Assembly (NCBI RefSeq): GCF_013408925.1 | Contig: NZ_JACCAB010000001.1 | Coordinates: forward strand, 3,162,001-3,226,000 | Length of the DNA stretch: 64,000 nt | Direction of reading: 5' to 3' | Source: Pedococcus badiiscoriae | Lineage (GTDB): Bacteria > Actinomycetota > Actinomycetes > Actinomycetales > Dermatophilaceae | Shown: positions 44,464-54,183 of the stretch, piece after piece | Position numbering within the stretch: the stretch's first letter is position 1 | Layout: each line of letters starts with the position of its first letter | The notes under the pieces: generated by a model | Seen by the model: the letters and a program-made list of their open reading frames with translations, nothing else | Database searches by the model: none | Told to the model about the DNA's origin: nothing | Position numbers and translations under genes: made by a program

Positions 44464-45303
44464 ATGGCTGACACCACGGCATACGAGCTCAACGACGGCA
44501 CCACGCTGCCGGCGATCGGCTTCGGCACGTACCCGCTGACCGGCGAGGACGGCATCCAGGCGATGGTCAGCGCGCTCGAGGCTGGCTACCGGCTCCTCGA
44601 CTCGGCGGTGAACTACGGCAACGAGACCGAGGTCGGCGAGGCGGTGCGGCGCTCAGGAGTCCCCCGCGACGAGGTCGCCCTCACCACCAAGATCCCTGGC
44701 CGCTTCCACGCCAAAGACCTTGCGCTGCAGTCCCTTCGCGACTCTGCGAAGCGGTTCGGCGTGGACCGGCTCGACGTCGCCCTCATCCACTGGCCCAACC
44801 CCAGCCAGGACCTGTACGCCCAGGCGTGGCAGGCCCTCGTCGAGGCGCAGCGCGACGGCCTGGTCCGCACCATCGGCGTCAGCAACTTCACCGGGGCCCA
44901 CCTGCGCCGCATCATCGACGAGAGCGGCGTGACGCCGGCGGTGAACCAGATCGAGCTGCACCCCTACTTCCCGCAGGAGCAGATGCGGGCCGTCCACGAG
45001 GAGCTGGGGATCCGCACCCAGGCGTGGAGTCCGATGGGCAAGCGGGAGGCACCGTTCGACGAGCCCCCGGTGGCCGACGCCGCCGCCGCGCACGGGGTCA
45101 CCCCGGGCCAGGTGATCCTGCGCTGGCACGTCCAGCTCGGCTCGCTCCCCCTGCCCAAGTCCGCCACCCCGCAACGCCAGCGCGACAACCTCGACGTGTT
45201 CGGGTTCGAGCTCACCGAGGCCGAGATGGCTGCCATCACGGCGCTCGGACGTCCGGACGGCCGACTGTTCGGCGGCGACCCGGACACCCACGAGGAGATG
45301 TAG
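44464..45303 (+). CDS. Aldo/keto reductase
   Basis: 279 residues of the AKR family, 2,5-diketo-gluconate-reductase-like. The catalytic tetrad is visible as Asp in LLDSAVNYGNE, Tyr of the same segment, Lys in LTTKIP and His in ALIHWPNP; GVSNF and the SPMGK-to-PKSATPQRQRDN NADPH loop follow. It reduces carbonyls with NADPH. ATG is 6 bases after TACGGT. Its TAG stop is immediately followed by the reverse-strand stop of the next gene. Confidence 0.94.
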   Translation: MADTTAYELNDGTTLPAIGFGTYPLTGEDGIQAMVSALEAGYRLLDSAVNYGNETEVGEAVRRSGVPRDEVALTTKIPGRFHAKDLALQSLRDSAKRFGVDRLDVALIHWPNPSQDLYAQAWQALVEAQRDGLVRTIGVSNFTGAHLRRIIDESGVTPAVNQIELHPYFPQEQMRAVHEELGIRTQAWSPMGKREAPFDEPPVADAAAAHGVTPGQVILRWHVQLGSLPLPKSATPQRQRDNLDVFGFELTEAEMAAITALGRPDGRLFGGDPDTHEEM

Positions 45304-45924
45304 CTACTCGAAGGGCGTCGGGTCCCCGGCGCCCACGCGCGCCACCACGGGCGCGCCGTCGGAGTAGTCGATGACCGTCGTCGGCTCGGTGCCGCACTCT
45401 CCCGCGTCGATCACCGCATCGACCTGCAGGTCGAGCTCCTCCTTGACCAGCCATCCCTCGGTCATCGGGGCCTGCTCGCCGGGCAGGATCAGCGTGCTCG
45501 ACAGGATGGGCTCGCCGAGCTCGGCCAGTAGCGCCTGGACGACCCGGTTGTCCGGAATCCGCACGCCCACCGTCTTCTTCTTCGGGTGGAGCAACCGACG
45601 AGGCACTTCCTTGGTGGCCGGGAGGATGAACGTGTAGGGCCCTGGGGTCGCGGCCTTGACCGCGCGGAACACCCGGTTGTCGATGTGCACGAGCTGGCCC
45701 AGCTGCGCGAAGTCGGCGCACACCAGCGTGAAGTGGTGCTTGTCGTCCAGGTGCCGGATCCGCACGATCCGCTCCTTGCCGTCCTGGTTGCCCAGCGCGC
45801 ACCCGAGCGCATAGCCCGAGTCCGTCGGATAGGCCACCAGCCCCCCGTCCCGGATGAGCGCGACCGCCTGTCCGATCGCCCGCGGCTGGGGGTCAACGGG
45901 GTGGACGTCGAGATACCGGGCCAT
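45304..45924 (-). CDS. YciO/Sua5-type threonylcarbamoyl-AMP synthase family protein
   Basis: 206 residues, YrdC-like fold. Key segments are GGLVAYPTDSGYALGC, KERIVRIRHLDDKHHFTL and PGPYTFILPATKEVPRR. YciO members resemble TsaC/Sua5, which make threonylcarbamoyl-AMP for the t6A37 tRNA modification, but their own activity is weaker and less certain. The ATG is 6 bases after TACAGT on the reverse strand. Divergent from the threonine-degradation genes. Confidence 0.9.
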   Translation of the reverse strand: MARYLDVHPVDPQPRAIGQAVALIRDGGLVAYPTDSGYALGCALGNQDGKERIVRIRHLDDKHHFTLVCADFAQLGQLVHIDNRVFRAVKAATPGPYTFILPATKEVPRRLLHPKKKTVGVRIPDNRVVQALLAELGEPILSSTLILPGEQAPMTEGWLVKEELDLQVDAVIDAGECGTEPTTVIDYSDGAPVVARVGAGDPTPFE

Positions 45925-45930
45925 GACGTG

Positions 45931-46011
45931 ACTGTATGCCGCGTGGGCGCAGCCCGCGCGTACGCACCGGCGCCACGCGGCATACGTGCCGCTCCCGCAG
46001 CCGACTATGTT
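45931..46011. promoter_or_regulatory. yciO/tdh divergent promoters with 13-bp inverted repeat
   Basis: GTATGCCGCGTGG (45934-45946) and its exact complement (45973-45985) flank a 26-base spacer. The left arm overlaps the reverse TACAGT -10 box of the YciO gene (45936-45931); the right arm ends 20 bases before the forward TATGTT -10 box of tdh (46006-46011), near its -35 position. This is a candidate shared operator. Confidence 0.6.
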
Positions 46012-46018
46012 GTTCGGC

Positions 46019-47056
46019 GTGCGCGCACTCGTGAAGACCCATGCCGGCCCCGGACTCGAGCTGAAGGAGGTCCCGGAACCACAACCCGGACCGAATGACG
46101 TGAAGATCCGGGTCCTGCGGGCGGGACTGTGCGGCACCGACCTGCACCTCGAGCAGTGGGACGACTGGGCGGCCTCCACGGTGAAGGCCCCGATGACCAT
46201 CGGCCACGAGTTCTACGGCGAGGTGGTCGAGGTCGGTGAGGACGTCGACTCGGTGAAGGTCGGCCAGCGGGCCTCCGGCGAGGGGCACATTGTCTGCGGG
46301 ACCTGCCGCAACTGCCGCGCCGGGCGACGCCACATGTGCATCCACACCAAGGGAATCGGGGTCAACCGCGACGGGGCGTTCGCCGACTACGTCGTCATCC
46401 CGGCCTCGAACGTGTGGATCCAGCCCGACGACCTCGACCCCGACCTCGGCGCCGTCTTCGACCCGCTGGGCAACGCCACCCACACCGCGCTGTCGTTCCC
46501 GATGGCAGGTGAGGACGTGGTGATCACCGGGGCCGGACCGATCGGGGTGATGGCCGCCGCACTGGCCCGTCACGTCGGCGCCCGGCACGTCGTGGTCACG
46601 GACCTCAGCGACTACCGGCTGGAGCTGGCCAAGAACGCCGGAGCGGACCTGGTGGTCAACGTCCGGACCTCCGACCTGGGCGAGGCGATGCGGTCCCTGG
46701 GCATGAAGGAGGGCTTCGACATCGGCCTGGAGATGTCGGGAGTGCCGAGCGCCGTCGAGGACATGCTGGCGCACATGAACCACGGCGGTCGGGTGGCCAT
46801 GCTCGGCCTGCCCAAGGACCCGTTCCCCATCGACTGGGGCCGGGTCATCACCCACATGATCACCATCAAGGGGATCTACGGGCGCGAGATGTACGACACC
46901 TGGTACGCGATGAGCTCGATGCTCGGCAACTCCCCGGTGCTCCGCGACCGGATCGCCTCCGTCATCACCCACCGCCTCCCTGCCGACCAGTGGCAGGACG
47001 CCTTCGCCGCGGCCCGTTCGGGTCAGTGCGGCAAGGTCATCATGGATTGGAGCTGA
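46019..47056 (+). CDS. tdh: L-threonine 3-dehydrogenase
   Basis: 345 residues, zinc medium-chain dehydrogenase. The catalytic zinc region is CGTDLHL with GHEFYGEVVE, structural zinc cysteines are in CGTCRNCRAGRRHMC, and the NAD loop is ITGAGPIGVMA. It oxidises threonine to 2-amino-3-ketobutyrate, the substrate of the next gene's product. GTG 46019 is 7 bases after TATGTT, so leaderless; ATG 46007 is an alternative within that box. kbl follows 3 bases after the stop. Confidence 0.95.
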   Translation: MRALVKTHAGPGLELKEVPEPQPGPNDVKIRVLRAGLCGTDLHLEQWDDWAASTVKAPMTIGHEFYGEVVEVGEDVDSVKVGQRASGEGHIVCGTCRNCRAGRRHMCIHTKGIGVNRDGAFADYVVIPASNVWIQPDDLDPDLGAVFDPLGNATHTALSFPMAGEDVVITGAGPIGVMAAALARHVGARHVVVTDLSDYRLELAKNAGADLVVNVRTSDLGEAMRSLGMKEGFDIGLEMSGVPSAVEDMLAHMNHGGRVAMLGLPKDPFPIDWGRVITHMITIKGIYGREMYDTWYAMSSMLGNSPVLRDRIASVITHRLPADQWQDAFAAARSGQCGKVIMDWS

Positions 47057-47059
47057 CCG

Positions 47060-48268
<1,209 letters not shown>

Positions 48269-48275
48269 GCCGGCC

Positions 48276-48839
48276 ATGGCCAGACTCCTGTACTCGGCCA
48301 TCGCCTCGCTCGACGGCTACGTCGTCGACGCGAGCGGCAGCTTCCGGTGGGCCGCGCCCAGCGAGGAGGTGCACGCCTTCGTGAACGAGCGCGAGCGGCC
48401 CCTCGGGACCTACCTCTACGGCCGGCGGATGTACGAGGTGATGAGGTACTGGGCGCAGGACGGCGCCGACGACTCCAGCGCGATCTCGGCGGACTACCGG
48501 CGGATCTGGCAGGCCGCCGACAAGGTCGTGTTCTCGAGGTCGCTCGCGGAGGTCGACACCCCGCGCACCGAGCTGGTCCGCGAGCTCGACCCCGACGACC
48601 TCCGGCACCGCAAGGACACCGCGGCGGCTGACCTCGCGATCGGTGGCCCGACGCTGGCAGCCGAGGCGCTGCGGGCGGGCCTCGTCGACGAGGTGTCCCT
48701 GTACCTGCACCCGATCTCGGTCGGTGGTGGGACCCCCGCACTGCCCCTGGGCCTGCGGGTCGACCTCGACCTGGTCGAGCAGCACACGTTCGGTGACGGC
48801 GTCGTGTTCCTGCGCTACCAGGTCGTCGGTGGCGCCTAG
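48276..48839 (+). CDS. Dihydrofolate-reductase-like (RibD C-terminal) protein
   Basis: 187 residues of the RibD_C/DHFR-like fold. LLYSAIASLDGYVVDASGSF is the family N-terminus, TYLYGRRMYEVM the NADPH region, and DLAIGGPTLAAEAL the glycine loop. It likely reduces an unknown small molecule with NADPH. It begins 7 bases after kbl. Its TAG stop overlaps the reverse-strand TAG of the OsmC gene in a CTAG palindrome. Confidence 0.88.
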   Translation: MARLLYSAIASLDGYVVDASGSFRWAAPSEEVHAFVNERERPLGTYLYGRRMYEVMRYWAQDGADDSSAISADYRRIWQAADKVVFSRSLAEVDTPRTELVRELDPDDLRHRKDTAAADLAIGGPTLAAEALRAGLVDEVSLYLHPISVGGGTPALPLGLRVDLDLVEQHTFGDGVVFLRYQVVGGA

Positions 48840-49282
48840 CCTTCGGCGAGCCCGCTGTCGATCGGGGTGCCGATCACCACGGTGCGGCTCACCGTGCACA
48901 GCCGGTCGTGCGACATGGCGATCGCCTTGGGCAGCATGTCGCGCGCCGCGTCGCCCGCCTCACCCTCGGGAAAGGTCACCGAGAAGCGGACCTTGAGGTC
49001 GCCGAGGTGGTTGCCGTTCTCGTCCCGCAGCTTCTCGCCCTCGGCCGTGACGGTGAAGCTCTGCGGCTCGGCGCGCTTGACGGTGATGAAGTCGACGTCG
49101 ACGGCACTGCACCCGGCGATGGCCGTCAGCAGCAGCTCGACCGGCGTGAAGCTGTTGTCGTCCCCTCCCCCGATGCGCATGGTCCCGCCACGGACGTTGG
49201 TCACCTCGAAGACGCCCTTGGAGACCCGCTCCATGCTGATCGAGCGGTGACCCAGTCCGGTGCCACCCGTCTCTTCGGCCAT
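48836..49282 (-). CDS. OsmC family protein
   Basis: 148 residues. The OsmC/Ohr fold is suggested by TPVELLLTAIAGCSAVDVDFI with one redox Cys and AIAMSHDRLCTVSRTV with the second; such proteins reduce organic hydroperoxides with thiols. ATG 49282 overlaps the upstream stop as TGATG and has GGGGAG 5 bases upstream; an in-frame ATG at 49294 is possible. Confidence 0.9.
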   Translation of the reverse strand: MAEETGGTGLGHRSISMERVSKGVFEVTNVRGGTMRIGGGDDNSFTPVELLLTAIAGCSAVDVDFITVKRAEPQSFTVTAEGEKLRDENGNHLGDLKVRFSVTFPEGEAGDAARDMLPKAIAMSHDRLCTVSRTVVIGTPIDSGLAEG

Positions 49283-49821
49283 CAGGCTCCCCATTTCTGC
49301 GCCAGTGCGCGGACGACGGTCAGGTTCCGGGCGGTCCCCGGGATCCCGAGGATCTTCTCGATGCGTGCCCCGGTCAGCTTGACCTCGTTGAACGGCACCG
49401 AGAACTCCATGAGGACATCCTTGCCGATCACGGTGGCACGCTCCCCCTCGACCTCCCACGCATGCAGCTCCTCGGTGGCCGCCGCGGTCGGCGCGCTGGC
49501 GCAGAAGCTGACATAACGACTCACCTCGTGCGGCAGGTGCTCCGGTATGCCGTCGATCGCCTGCACGAGCGCCGGCAGCTCCGCGGGCTTCCGGGCGATC
49601 GCGACGATGTCGAAGCCCGCGTGCTCGCCGAGCAGCCGACCCACCTGCTCCTCGACCTTCGCGACGCTGCGCACCGGGGTCGTGAGAAAGACGTTGCCGG
49701 TCTGGATGTGAGTCTCGACGTCGCGGAAACCGTTGCCGGACAATACCGTTCGCGCATCGGCCATCCTGAGCTGTCGCTTGCCGACGTTCACCGCCCGCAG
49801 GAAGACGACGTATCCCGGCAT
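49282..49821 (-). CDS. DUF1697 family protein
   Basis: 179 residues. The start YVVFLRAVNVGKRQLRMADAR and THIQTGNVFL are conserved in DUF1697, a family of unknown function. TGATG overlaps at both ends couple it to the PhzF-type gene before it and the OsmC gene after it. Confidence 0.9.
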   Translation of the reverse strand: MPGYVVFLRAVNVGKRQLRMADARTVLSGNGFRDVETHIQTGNVFLTTPVRSVAKVEEQVGRLLGEHAGFDIVAIARKPAELPALVQAIDGIPEHLPHEVSRYVSFCASAPTAAATEELHAWEVEGERATVIGKDVLMEFSVPFNEVKLTGARIEKILGIPGTARNLTVVRALAQKWGA

Positions 49822-50666
49822 CAGAGCTCGACCTCGCCGGCGCCAACCGGGTGCACCAGCCCACCGACCCGGACCGTGCCATCCTGCGCGACGCTGAGGT
49901 CGAGCAGCGAGGGGCGCCCGACGAGGGCGCCCTGGCTCACGGACCAGTGACCCGACCGGCCCTGGGCCACGAACCACGCACCGAGATTGGAGCAGGCCGA
50001 GCCCGTGGCGGGATCCTCCGAGACGGCACTGCCGTCGCTGACCAGCGCCCTCGCCTCGATCCGCCCCTCCCCGGCGGCCGACCACACGTAGACGAGCGTC
50101 TCGCCGCCCTGGGCGCCCATCGCGGCATACCGCGAGAGCAGCTCCGGCCTGACCCGGGCTCGGCGGACTGCCTCGACCGAGGCTGCCTGCGCGATGACCT
50201 GTGAGGTCCCCACGCTCACCTGCTGGGCGGGCCCGACGAGGTCGTCCGGGGCGAGCCCGATGGCCTGCGCCAGGTCCTCGAGGTCCAGCTCGGCCTCGAT
50301 CCGTCCGGCGTTCGCGGTGAGCGTCCAGTGGTCGCCCTCGGCGTCGACCGGGATCGCCCCGGCCGGCATCGACAACCCGAACCGGTCGCCCAGTCCATGG
50401 AGCCCGCGCGCCACGTGGGCGGCCCCCAGGGTCGGGTGTCCGGCGAAGGGCATCTCGAAGGTCGTCGTGAAGATCCGCACCCCGGCGTCCGCGCCGTCCC
50501 GCGGCCCCACGAGGAAGGTCGTCTCGGAGAGGTTGAACTGTCGGGCCAGGCCCTGGAGCTGGTCGTCCGACAGGCGCGACCCGTCCTCGAAGACGCACAG
50601 CGGGTTGCCCGAGAACGGGTCGGCGGCGAGGGCGAAGACGTTGAGCAACCGGTACCTCAGGCGCAT
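49821..50666 (-). CDS. PhzF family isomerase-like protein
   Basis: 281 residues of the PhzF/diaminopimelate-epimerase fold. The general-acid Glu is in FNLSETTFL, and DPATGSACSNLGAW near residue 230 is the second-half signature. Only some members act in phenazine synthesis; no other phz genes are here, so it is probably a generic isomerase of unknown substrate. The start is 6 bases after CAGAGT. It heads a three-gene coupled operon. Confidence 0.92.
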   Translation of the reverse strand: MRLRYRLLNVFALAADPFSGNPLCVFEDGSRLSDDQLQGLARQFNLSETTFLVGPRDGADAGVRIFTTTFEMPFAGHPTLGAAHVARGLHGLGDRFGLSMPAGAIPVDAEGDHWTLTANAGRIEAELDLEDLAQAIGLAPDDLVGPAQQVSVGTSQVIAQAASVEAVRRARVRPELLSRYAAMGAQGGETLVYVWSAAGEGRIEARALVSDGSAVSEDPATGSACSNLGAWFVAQGRSGHWSVSQGALVGRPSLLDLSVAQDGTVRVGGLVHPVGAGEVEL

Positions 50667-50691
50667 GCGCCCACTCTGTCATGCTGGCTCG

Positions 50692-51312
50692 GTGACCTCG
50701 CCGCCATCGCCGCCGACCGGCCGTCTCGTCCTGCTGCGCCACGGCGAGACCGAGTGGTCGAAGTCCGGTCGGCACACCGGGCGGACCGACATCCCGCTGA
50801 CGCCGCACGGTGAGGAGCTGGCCCGGCAGTCGGGCCGACTCGTGGCGGGCTACGACTTCGTGCTCACCCTCAGCTCCTCGTTGCAGCGGGCCCGCCGGAC
50901 CGCCGAGCTCGCCGGGCTGTCGCCCGAGGTGGACGACGACCTGCTGGAGTGGGACTACGGCGGCTACGAGGGCCTGACGACCGCCCAGATCCGCGAGCAG
51001 CTGGGCTACGACTGGACGGTGTTCCGCGACGGCGTCCCAGCTGGAGCGACCCCCGGCGAGACGGTGGAGGAGGTCGCTGCCCGGGCGTCACGCGTGGTCA
51101 AGCGCGCCGTCGCCGCGATGGCCGACGGGGACGTGGCCCTGGTCGGGCACGGGCACTGCCTGCGGGTGCTGACCAGCGTCTTCCTGCGCCAGGAACCGCG
51201 ACTGGGTGCGCAGCTGCTCCTCGACGCCGGATCGGTCAGCGTGCTGCAGTTCGAGCGCGAGCAGCCGGCCATCCGGGTGTGGAACCACGGTCCGGCCGTC
51301 ACCGGCCACTAG
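50692..51312 (+). CDS. Histidine phosphatase (phosphoglycerate-mutase-like)
   Basis: 206 residues. LVLLRHGETEW with the catalytic His and VALVGHGHCLRVL with the second His define the family; the Glu is in LLEWDYGGYEG. It is a broad-specificity acid phosphatase rather than glycolytic mutase by its size and the GYEGLTT segment. GTG is 6 bases after CATGCT. The 3' end overlaps the RES gene by 14 bases. Confidence 0.92.
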   Translation: MTSPPSPPTGRLVLLRHGETEWSKSGRHTGRTDIPLTPHGEELARQSGRLVAGYDFVLTLSSSLQRARRTAELAGLSPEVDDDLLEWDYGGYEGLTTAQIREQLGYDWTVFRDGVPAGATPGETVEEVAARASRVVKRAVAAMADGDVALVGHGHCLRVLTSVFLRQEPRLGAQLLLDAGSVSVLQFEREQPAIRVWNHGPAVTGH

Positions 51313-51943
51313 TGCTCGTGGTGCGGGTCCGAGGGGGCCGCACCACCGTGAGGTCCGCCCTGCGTGGGGTCGGCAGCGACACCGGAGCACCCGGAACCCG
51401 TGCCGCCGGAACGGGATCGGGGTCGGTCGGCCAGTCCGGCGCCCCTGCGGCGTCGAAGAGCGCCACGGCGCTGTGGTCCCCCGTCGTGAAGCGCGGGCCG
51501 TACCTCACTCCACCGCTCCCCGCCTCGTCGAAGGCGCGCGCCCACGCCTGGGGCACGGCATACGGGACCATCGACTCGAGCTCACGGGTGACGCCGAAGT
51601 CGGCCGCACGGGTGTCCTGCACGTCGGCGAGCTCGCGGGACGCGACGAGGCGCAGCCGGGACATCACCGAGGTCTCCAGCAGGCTCTCGGGCACCGCCTG
51701 CGAGCCGCCGAGGACGGGTCCGAGGCGTTCGCGCAGCGCGCTGAGCGGGTCCAGCGCCACGTAACAGGTGCCGCGCGGCGCCGGGAGGTCGAACCGGCCG
51801 CTCCCGTCGTTGCCGAACCACCACGGCCCGCGGTCGGACCGGTGCGCGCGGAACAGGTCCGCCTGCTCGTCCACGAGGTATGCCGGGAAGCCGGCCAGCG
51901 AGGCGGGTGGCGGTCCCAGTGCGGCGCGCTCGCGCGAGGTCAC
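51299..51943 (-). CDS. RES-domain toxin
   Basis: About 214 residues. The RES domain is seen in YLVDEQADLFRAHR, GPWWFGNDGSGRFDLP and GTCYVALDPLSALRERLG. RES toxins (as in MbcT) degrade NAD+ and arrest growth unless blocked by an Xre/MbcA-type antitoxin. The GTG overlaps the stop of the upstream antitoxin gene as GTGA, so the antitoxin is made first, as expected. The C-terminus beyond about residue 180 is Pro/Thr-rich and less conserved. Confidence 0.88.
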   Translation of the reverse strand: MTSRERAALGPPPASLAGFPAYLVDEQADLFRAHRSDRGPWWFGNDGSGRFDLPAPRGTCYVALDPLSALRERLGPVLGGSQAVPESLLETSVMSRLRLVASRELADVQDTRAADFGVTRELESMVPYAVPQAWARAFDEAGSGGVRYGPRFTTGDHSAVALFDAAGAPDWPTDPDPVPAARVPGAPVSLPTPRRADLTVVRPPRTRTTSTSGR

Positions 51944-52485
51944 GCCGCCCACTGGGCCGCGTCGGCGACCGCGGCGGAGGCCACCCGGGACACAGCCGTC
52001 GGTGACGAGCGGTGGACGACGAGGTAGTCGACCGCGCTGTGCCCGTCGAAGACCTCGGACGGGGTCGTCAGCCAGGCCCCGATCGACCAGCCGTCCACTC
52101 CCCTGCGGCTGAATGCCCCGACGGCATCCTGCACCCCGGGGCGGACGGCACCGTTGCGCCCGAACTGCAGGGACGGGTAGACGAGGTGACCGTCGGCCGT
52201 CCGGCAGGCGAGCACGGTGCCACGCCGGACCCGGTCGAACAGGGCCTGGCGTGAGATGCCGAGCCACGCCACCAGCCCGGCCGTGTCGTAGAACGGGCCG
52301 AGCGGCTGGTCGAGCGGGTGCACCGTGGGCAGGGCGGCGAGCATCCGGTCGGCCAGGTCCTCCACGTCACCGAGCTCCAGGCGACGCCCCTGCGTCGCGA
52401 GCTCGGCGGCACGCTGCTCGATCCTGAGGCGGACCGCCTCGGTCAGCGCGTCCACCGCCGTCGTGGTGCGGGTCCGTGGGGTCAT
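51940..52485 (-). CDS. RES-toxin cognate antitoxin (HTH, MbcA/Xre-like)
   Basis: 181 residues. A helix-turn-helix-like region (about residues 65-105: TAGLVAWLGISRQALFDRV, then LVYPSLQF) is followed by a C-terminal segment (WLTTPSEVFDGHSAVDYL) like the DUF2384 part of MbcA/ParS antitoxins that blocks the RES active site. It should neutralise the RES toxin and repress its own operon. It directly precedes the toxin with a 4-base overlap. The N-terminus is longer than in typical MbcA. Confidence 0.85.
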   Translation of the reverse strand: MTPRTRTTTAVDALTEAVRLRIEQRAAELATQGRRLELGDVEDLADRMLAALPTVHPLDQPLGPFYDTAGLVAWLGISRQALFDRVRRGTVLACRTADGHLVYPSLQFGRNGAVRPGVQDAVGAFSRRGVDGWSIGAWLTTPSEVFDGHSAVDYLVVHRSSPTAVSRVASAAVADAAQWAA

Positions 52486-52502
52486 CCGCTGCCTCGCGAT
52501 GC

Positions 52503-52518
52503 GTCAAGGGTGTCAAGG
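52503..52518. promoter_or_regulatory. Direct repeat GTCAAGG x2 upstream of the antitoxin
   Basis: GTCAAGG occurs at 52503-52509 and 52512-52518; on the antitoxin strand these give two TTGAC elements 9 bases apart, 18-34 bases before its ATG. It is a candidate autoregulatory site or -35 region. Confidence 0.35.
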
Positions 52519-52559
52519 TCTGAGAACACCGTAGCGCCTGGGTCGGACAACGCCCGGGG

Positions 52560-54041
52560 TCAGGGCAGCGGCCAGGTGTGCACCGGTTCGTTGCTGTGCA
52601 TGTGCTTGGCGTAGAGCCGCAGCATCTCGGCGAGTGCCGTCTGCCGGTCCATGCCGGCCGCCTCGAGCCGGTCGACCGTGCCGCTCTGCCAGGTGGCGCC
52701 GTTGGTGCTGGTCTTGCAGCGGCCCTCGATGACGGACAGGTAGCGGTCGCGGACGGCCTCGGAGACCCCCCAGTCGGCCAGCCCCTCGTGGGCCATCGGC
52801 AGCAGGTGGCGCAGCACCAGCTCCTCCGCCCTGACCTCGCCGAACCCCGGCCAGTACAGCTTCGACTCGATCCCGTCACGGGCGGCGTTGTGGAAGTTCT
52901 GCTCGGCGGCGGCGAAGCTCATCTTGGTCCAGAGCGGGCGGTCGTCGGACGCGAGCTTGCGGATGACGCCGTAGTAGAAGGCGGCGTTGGCCAGGACGTC
53001 GACCAGGGTCGGTCCGGCCGGCAGGACGCGGTTCTCCACGCGCAGGTGGGGCGTGCCGTCGACGATGTCGTAGATGGGGCGGTTCCAGCGGTAGACCGTG
53101 CCGTTGTGCAGCCGCAGCTCGGGCAGCGACGGAGCCTGGCCCGCGTCGAGCAGCGCGACCGGGTCCTCGTCGCTGACCTCGGCGAGCAGGGCCGGGAAGT
53201 ACCGGACGTTCTCCTCGAAGAGGTCGAAGATCGAGGTGATCCAGCGCTCCCCGAAGAAGACACGTGGCCGCACACCCTGGTTCTTGAGCTCGATGCTGCG
53301 CGTGTCGGTGGCCTGGCTGAACAGCTCGATCCGGGTCTCGGCGTGCAGCCGCTTGCCGAAGAAGTAGGGCGAGTTGGCGGCGAGGGCGATCTGCGGTGCC
53401 ACCAGGGCCTGGGCAGCGTTCCAGTGGGCGGCGAAGTCCTGGGGCGCGACCTGGAGGTGCAGCTGCACGCTCGTGCACGCGGACTCGGGGGCGATCGAGT
53501 CGCAGTAGGTCGCGACGCGCTCTCCCGTCGGCCCCTCGATGTCGAGGTAGATGTCCTCGCCCCGGGCGTAGAAGATCGAGTCGTTGAGGGCGGTGTAGCG
53601 GTTGTTCGCGCTGATCCACTCGCCCTCGAAGTGCTCGGGCATGATCGTGGGCAGGATCCCCACGGCGACGATGTGGGCGCCCCGCTTCTCCGCGGCAGCA
53701 CTGGCCGCATTGAGGGAGGCGCGCATCTCGTCCTCGAGCTCGATGGCCGAGTCGCCGGGCAACGGCCTGGGCGGGACGTTGAGCTCGATGTTGTACTGCG
53801 CGAGCTCGGTCTGGTACCCGGGATCGGCGATCGCCTCCAGGACCTCAGCATTGGCGAACTTCGGCTGGTAGCCGTCGTCGACGAGGTTGAGCTCGATCTC
53901 CATCCCGGTCATCGGCCGTTCGAACTCGAACTGGCTCTGCGCGAGCATGCGCTCGAAGACGTCGAGGTTCTGCCGCACCTTCTCGCGGTAGCGCTGGCGC
54001 TGCTCGCGCGTGTAGCTCTGCGCGTTGACCTCTTCGCCCAC
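52560..54041 (-). CDS. Glutamate-cysteine-ligase-like (GCS2-type) protein
   Basis: 493 residues of the carboxylate-amine ligase family related to glutamate-cysteine ligase 2. MTGMEIELNLVDDGYQPKF, ESACTSVQLHLQVAPQDF and GVRPRVFFGERWI are conserved pieces. It may join an amino acid to glutamate by ATP-driven amide formation; a role in glutathione or ergothioneine synthesis is not shown by context. A GTG at 54041 with GAGGAGG 4 bases upstream is preferred over frame extensions. Confidence 0.85.
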   Translation of the reverse strand: MGEEVNAQSYTREQRQRYREKVRQNLDVFERMLAQSQFEFERPMTGMEIELNLVDDGYQPKFANAEVLEAIADPGYQTELAQYNIELNVPPRPLPGDSAIELEDEMRASLNAASAAAEKRGAHIVAVGILPTIMPEHFEGEWISANNRYTALNDSIFYARGEDIYLDIEGPTGERVATYCDSIAPESACTSVQLHLQVAPQDFAAHWNAAQALVAPQIALAANSPYFFGKRLHAETRIELFSQATDTRSIELKNQGVRPRVFFGERWITSIFDLFEENVRYFPALLAEVSDEDPVALLDAGQAPSLPELRLHNGTVYRWNRPIYDIVDGTPHLRVENRVLPAGPTLVDVLANAAFYYGVIRKLASDDRPLWTKMSFAAAEQNFHNAARDGIESKLYWPGFGEVRAEELVLRHLLPMAHEGLADWGVSEAVRDRYLSVIEGRCKTSTNGATWQSGTVDRLEAAGMDRQTALAEMLRLYAKHMHSNEPVHTWPLP

Positions 54042-54154
54042 GGGACCTCCTCGGTCTGGCGGCTGCGTCATGGGTGGGGCTGCGTCATGGGTGGGGCTGC
54101 GTCGTTCGTGGAGCTGTGATGACCTAACCATGCGCAGGGCGCGCCTGCCAACGG

Positions 54155-54177
54155 CTGTCGGTGTGCGCTCCTAGCCT
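54155..54177 (+). promoter_or_regulatory. PafBC-type (RecA-NDp) promoter of sbcD
   Basis: CTGTCGGTG (54155-54163) is followed after exactly 8 bases by TAGCCT (54172-54177). This matches the PafBC-dependent consensus TTGTCRGTG-N8-TAnnnT at all but the first base. The sbcD GTG starts 6 bases later, so the gene would be leaderless. Confidence 0.75.
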
Positions 54178-54183
54178 TCAGGT

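Noticed and set aside
49821..50666. Phenazine biosynthesis cluster
   Set aside because: Only a PhzF-fold protein is present, with no other phz genes nearby; most PhzF-like proteins are unrelated to phenazines.
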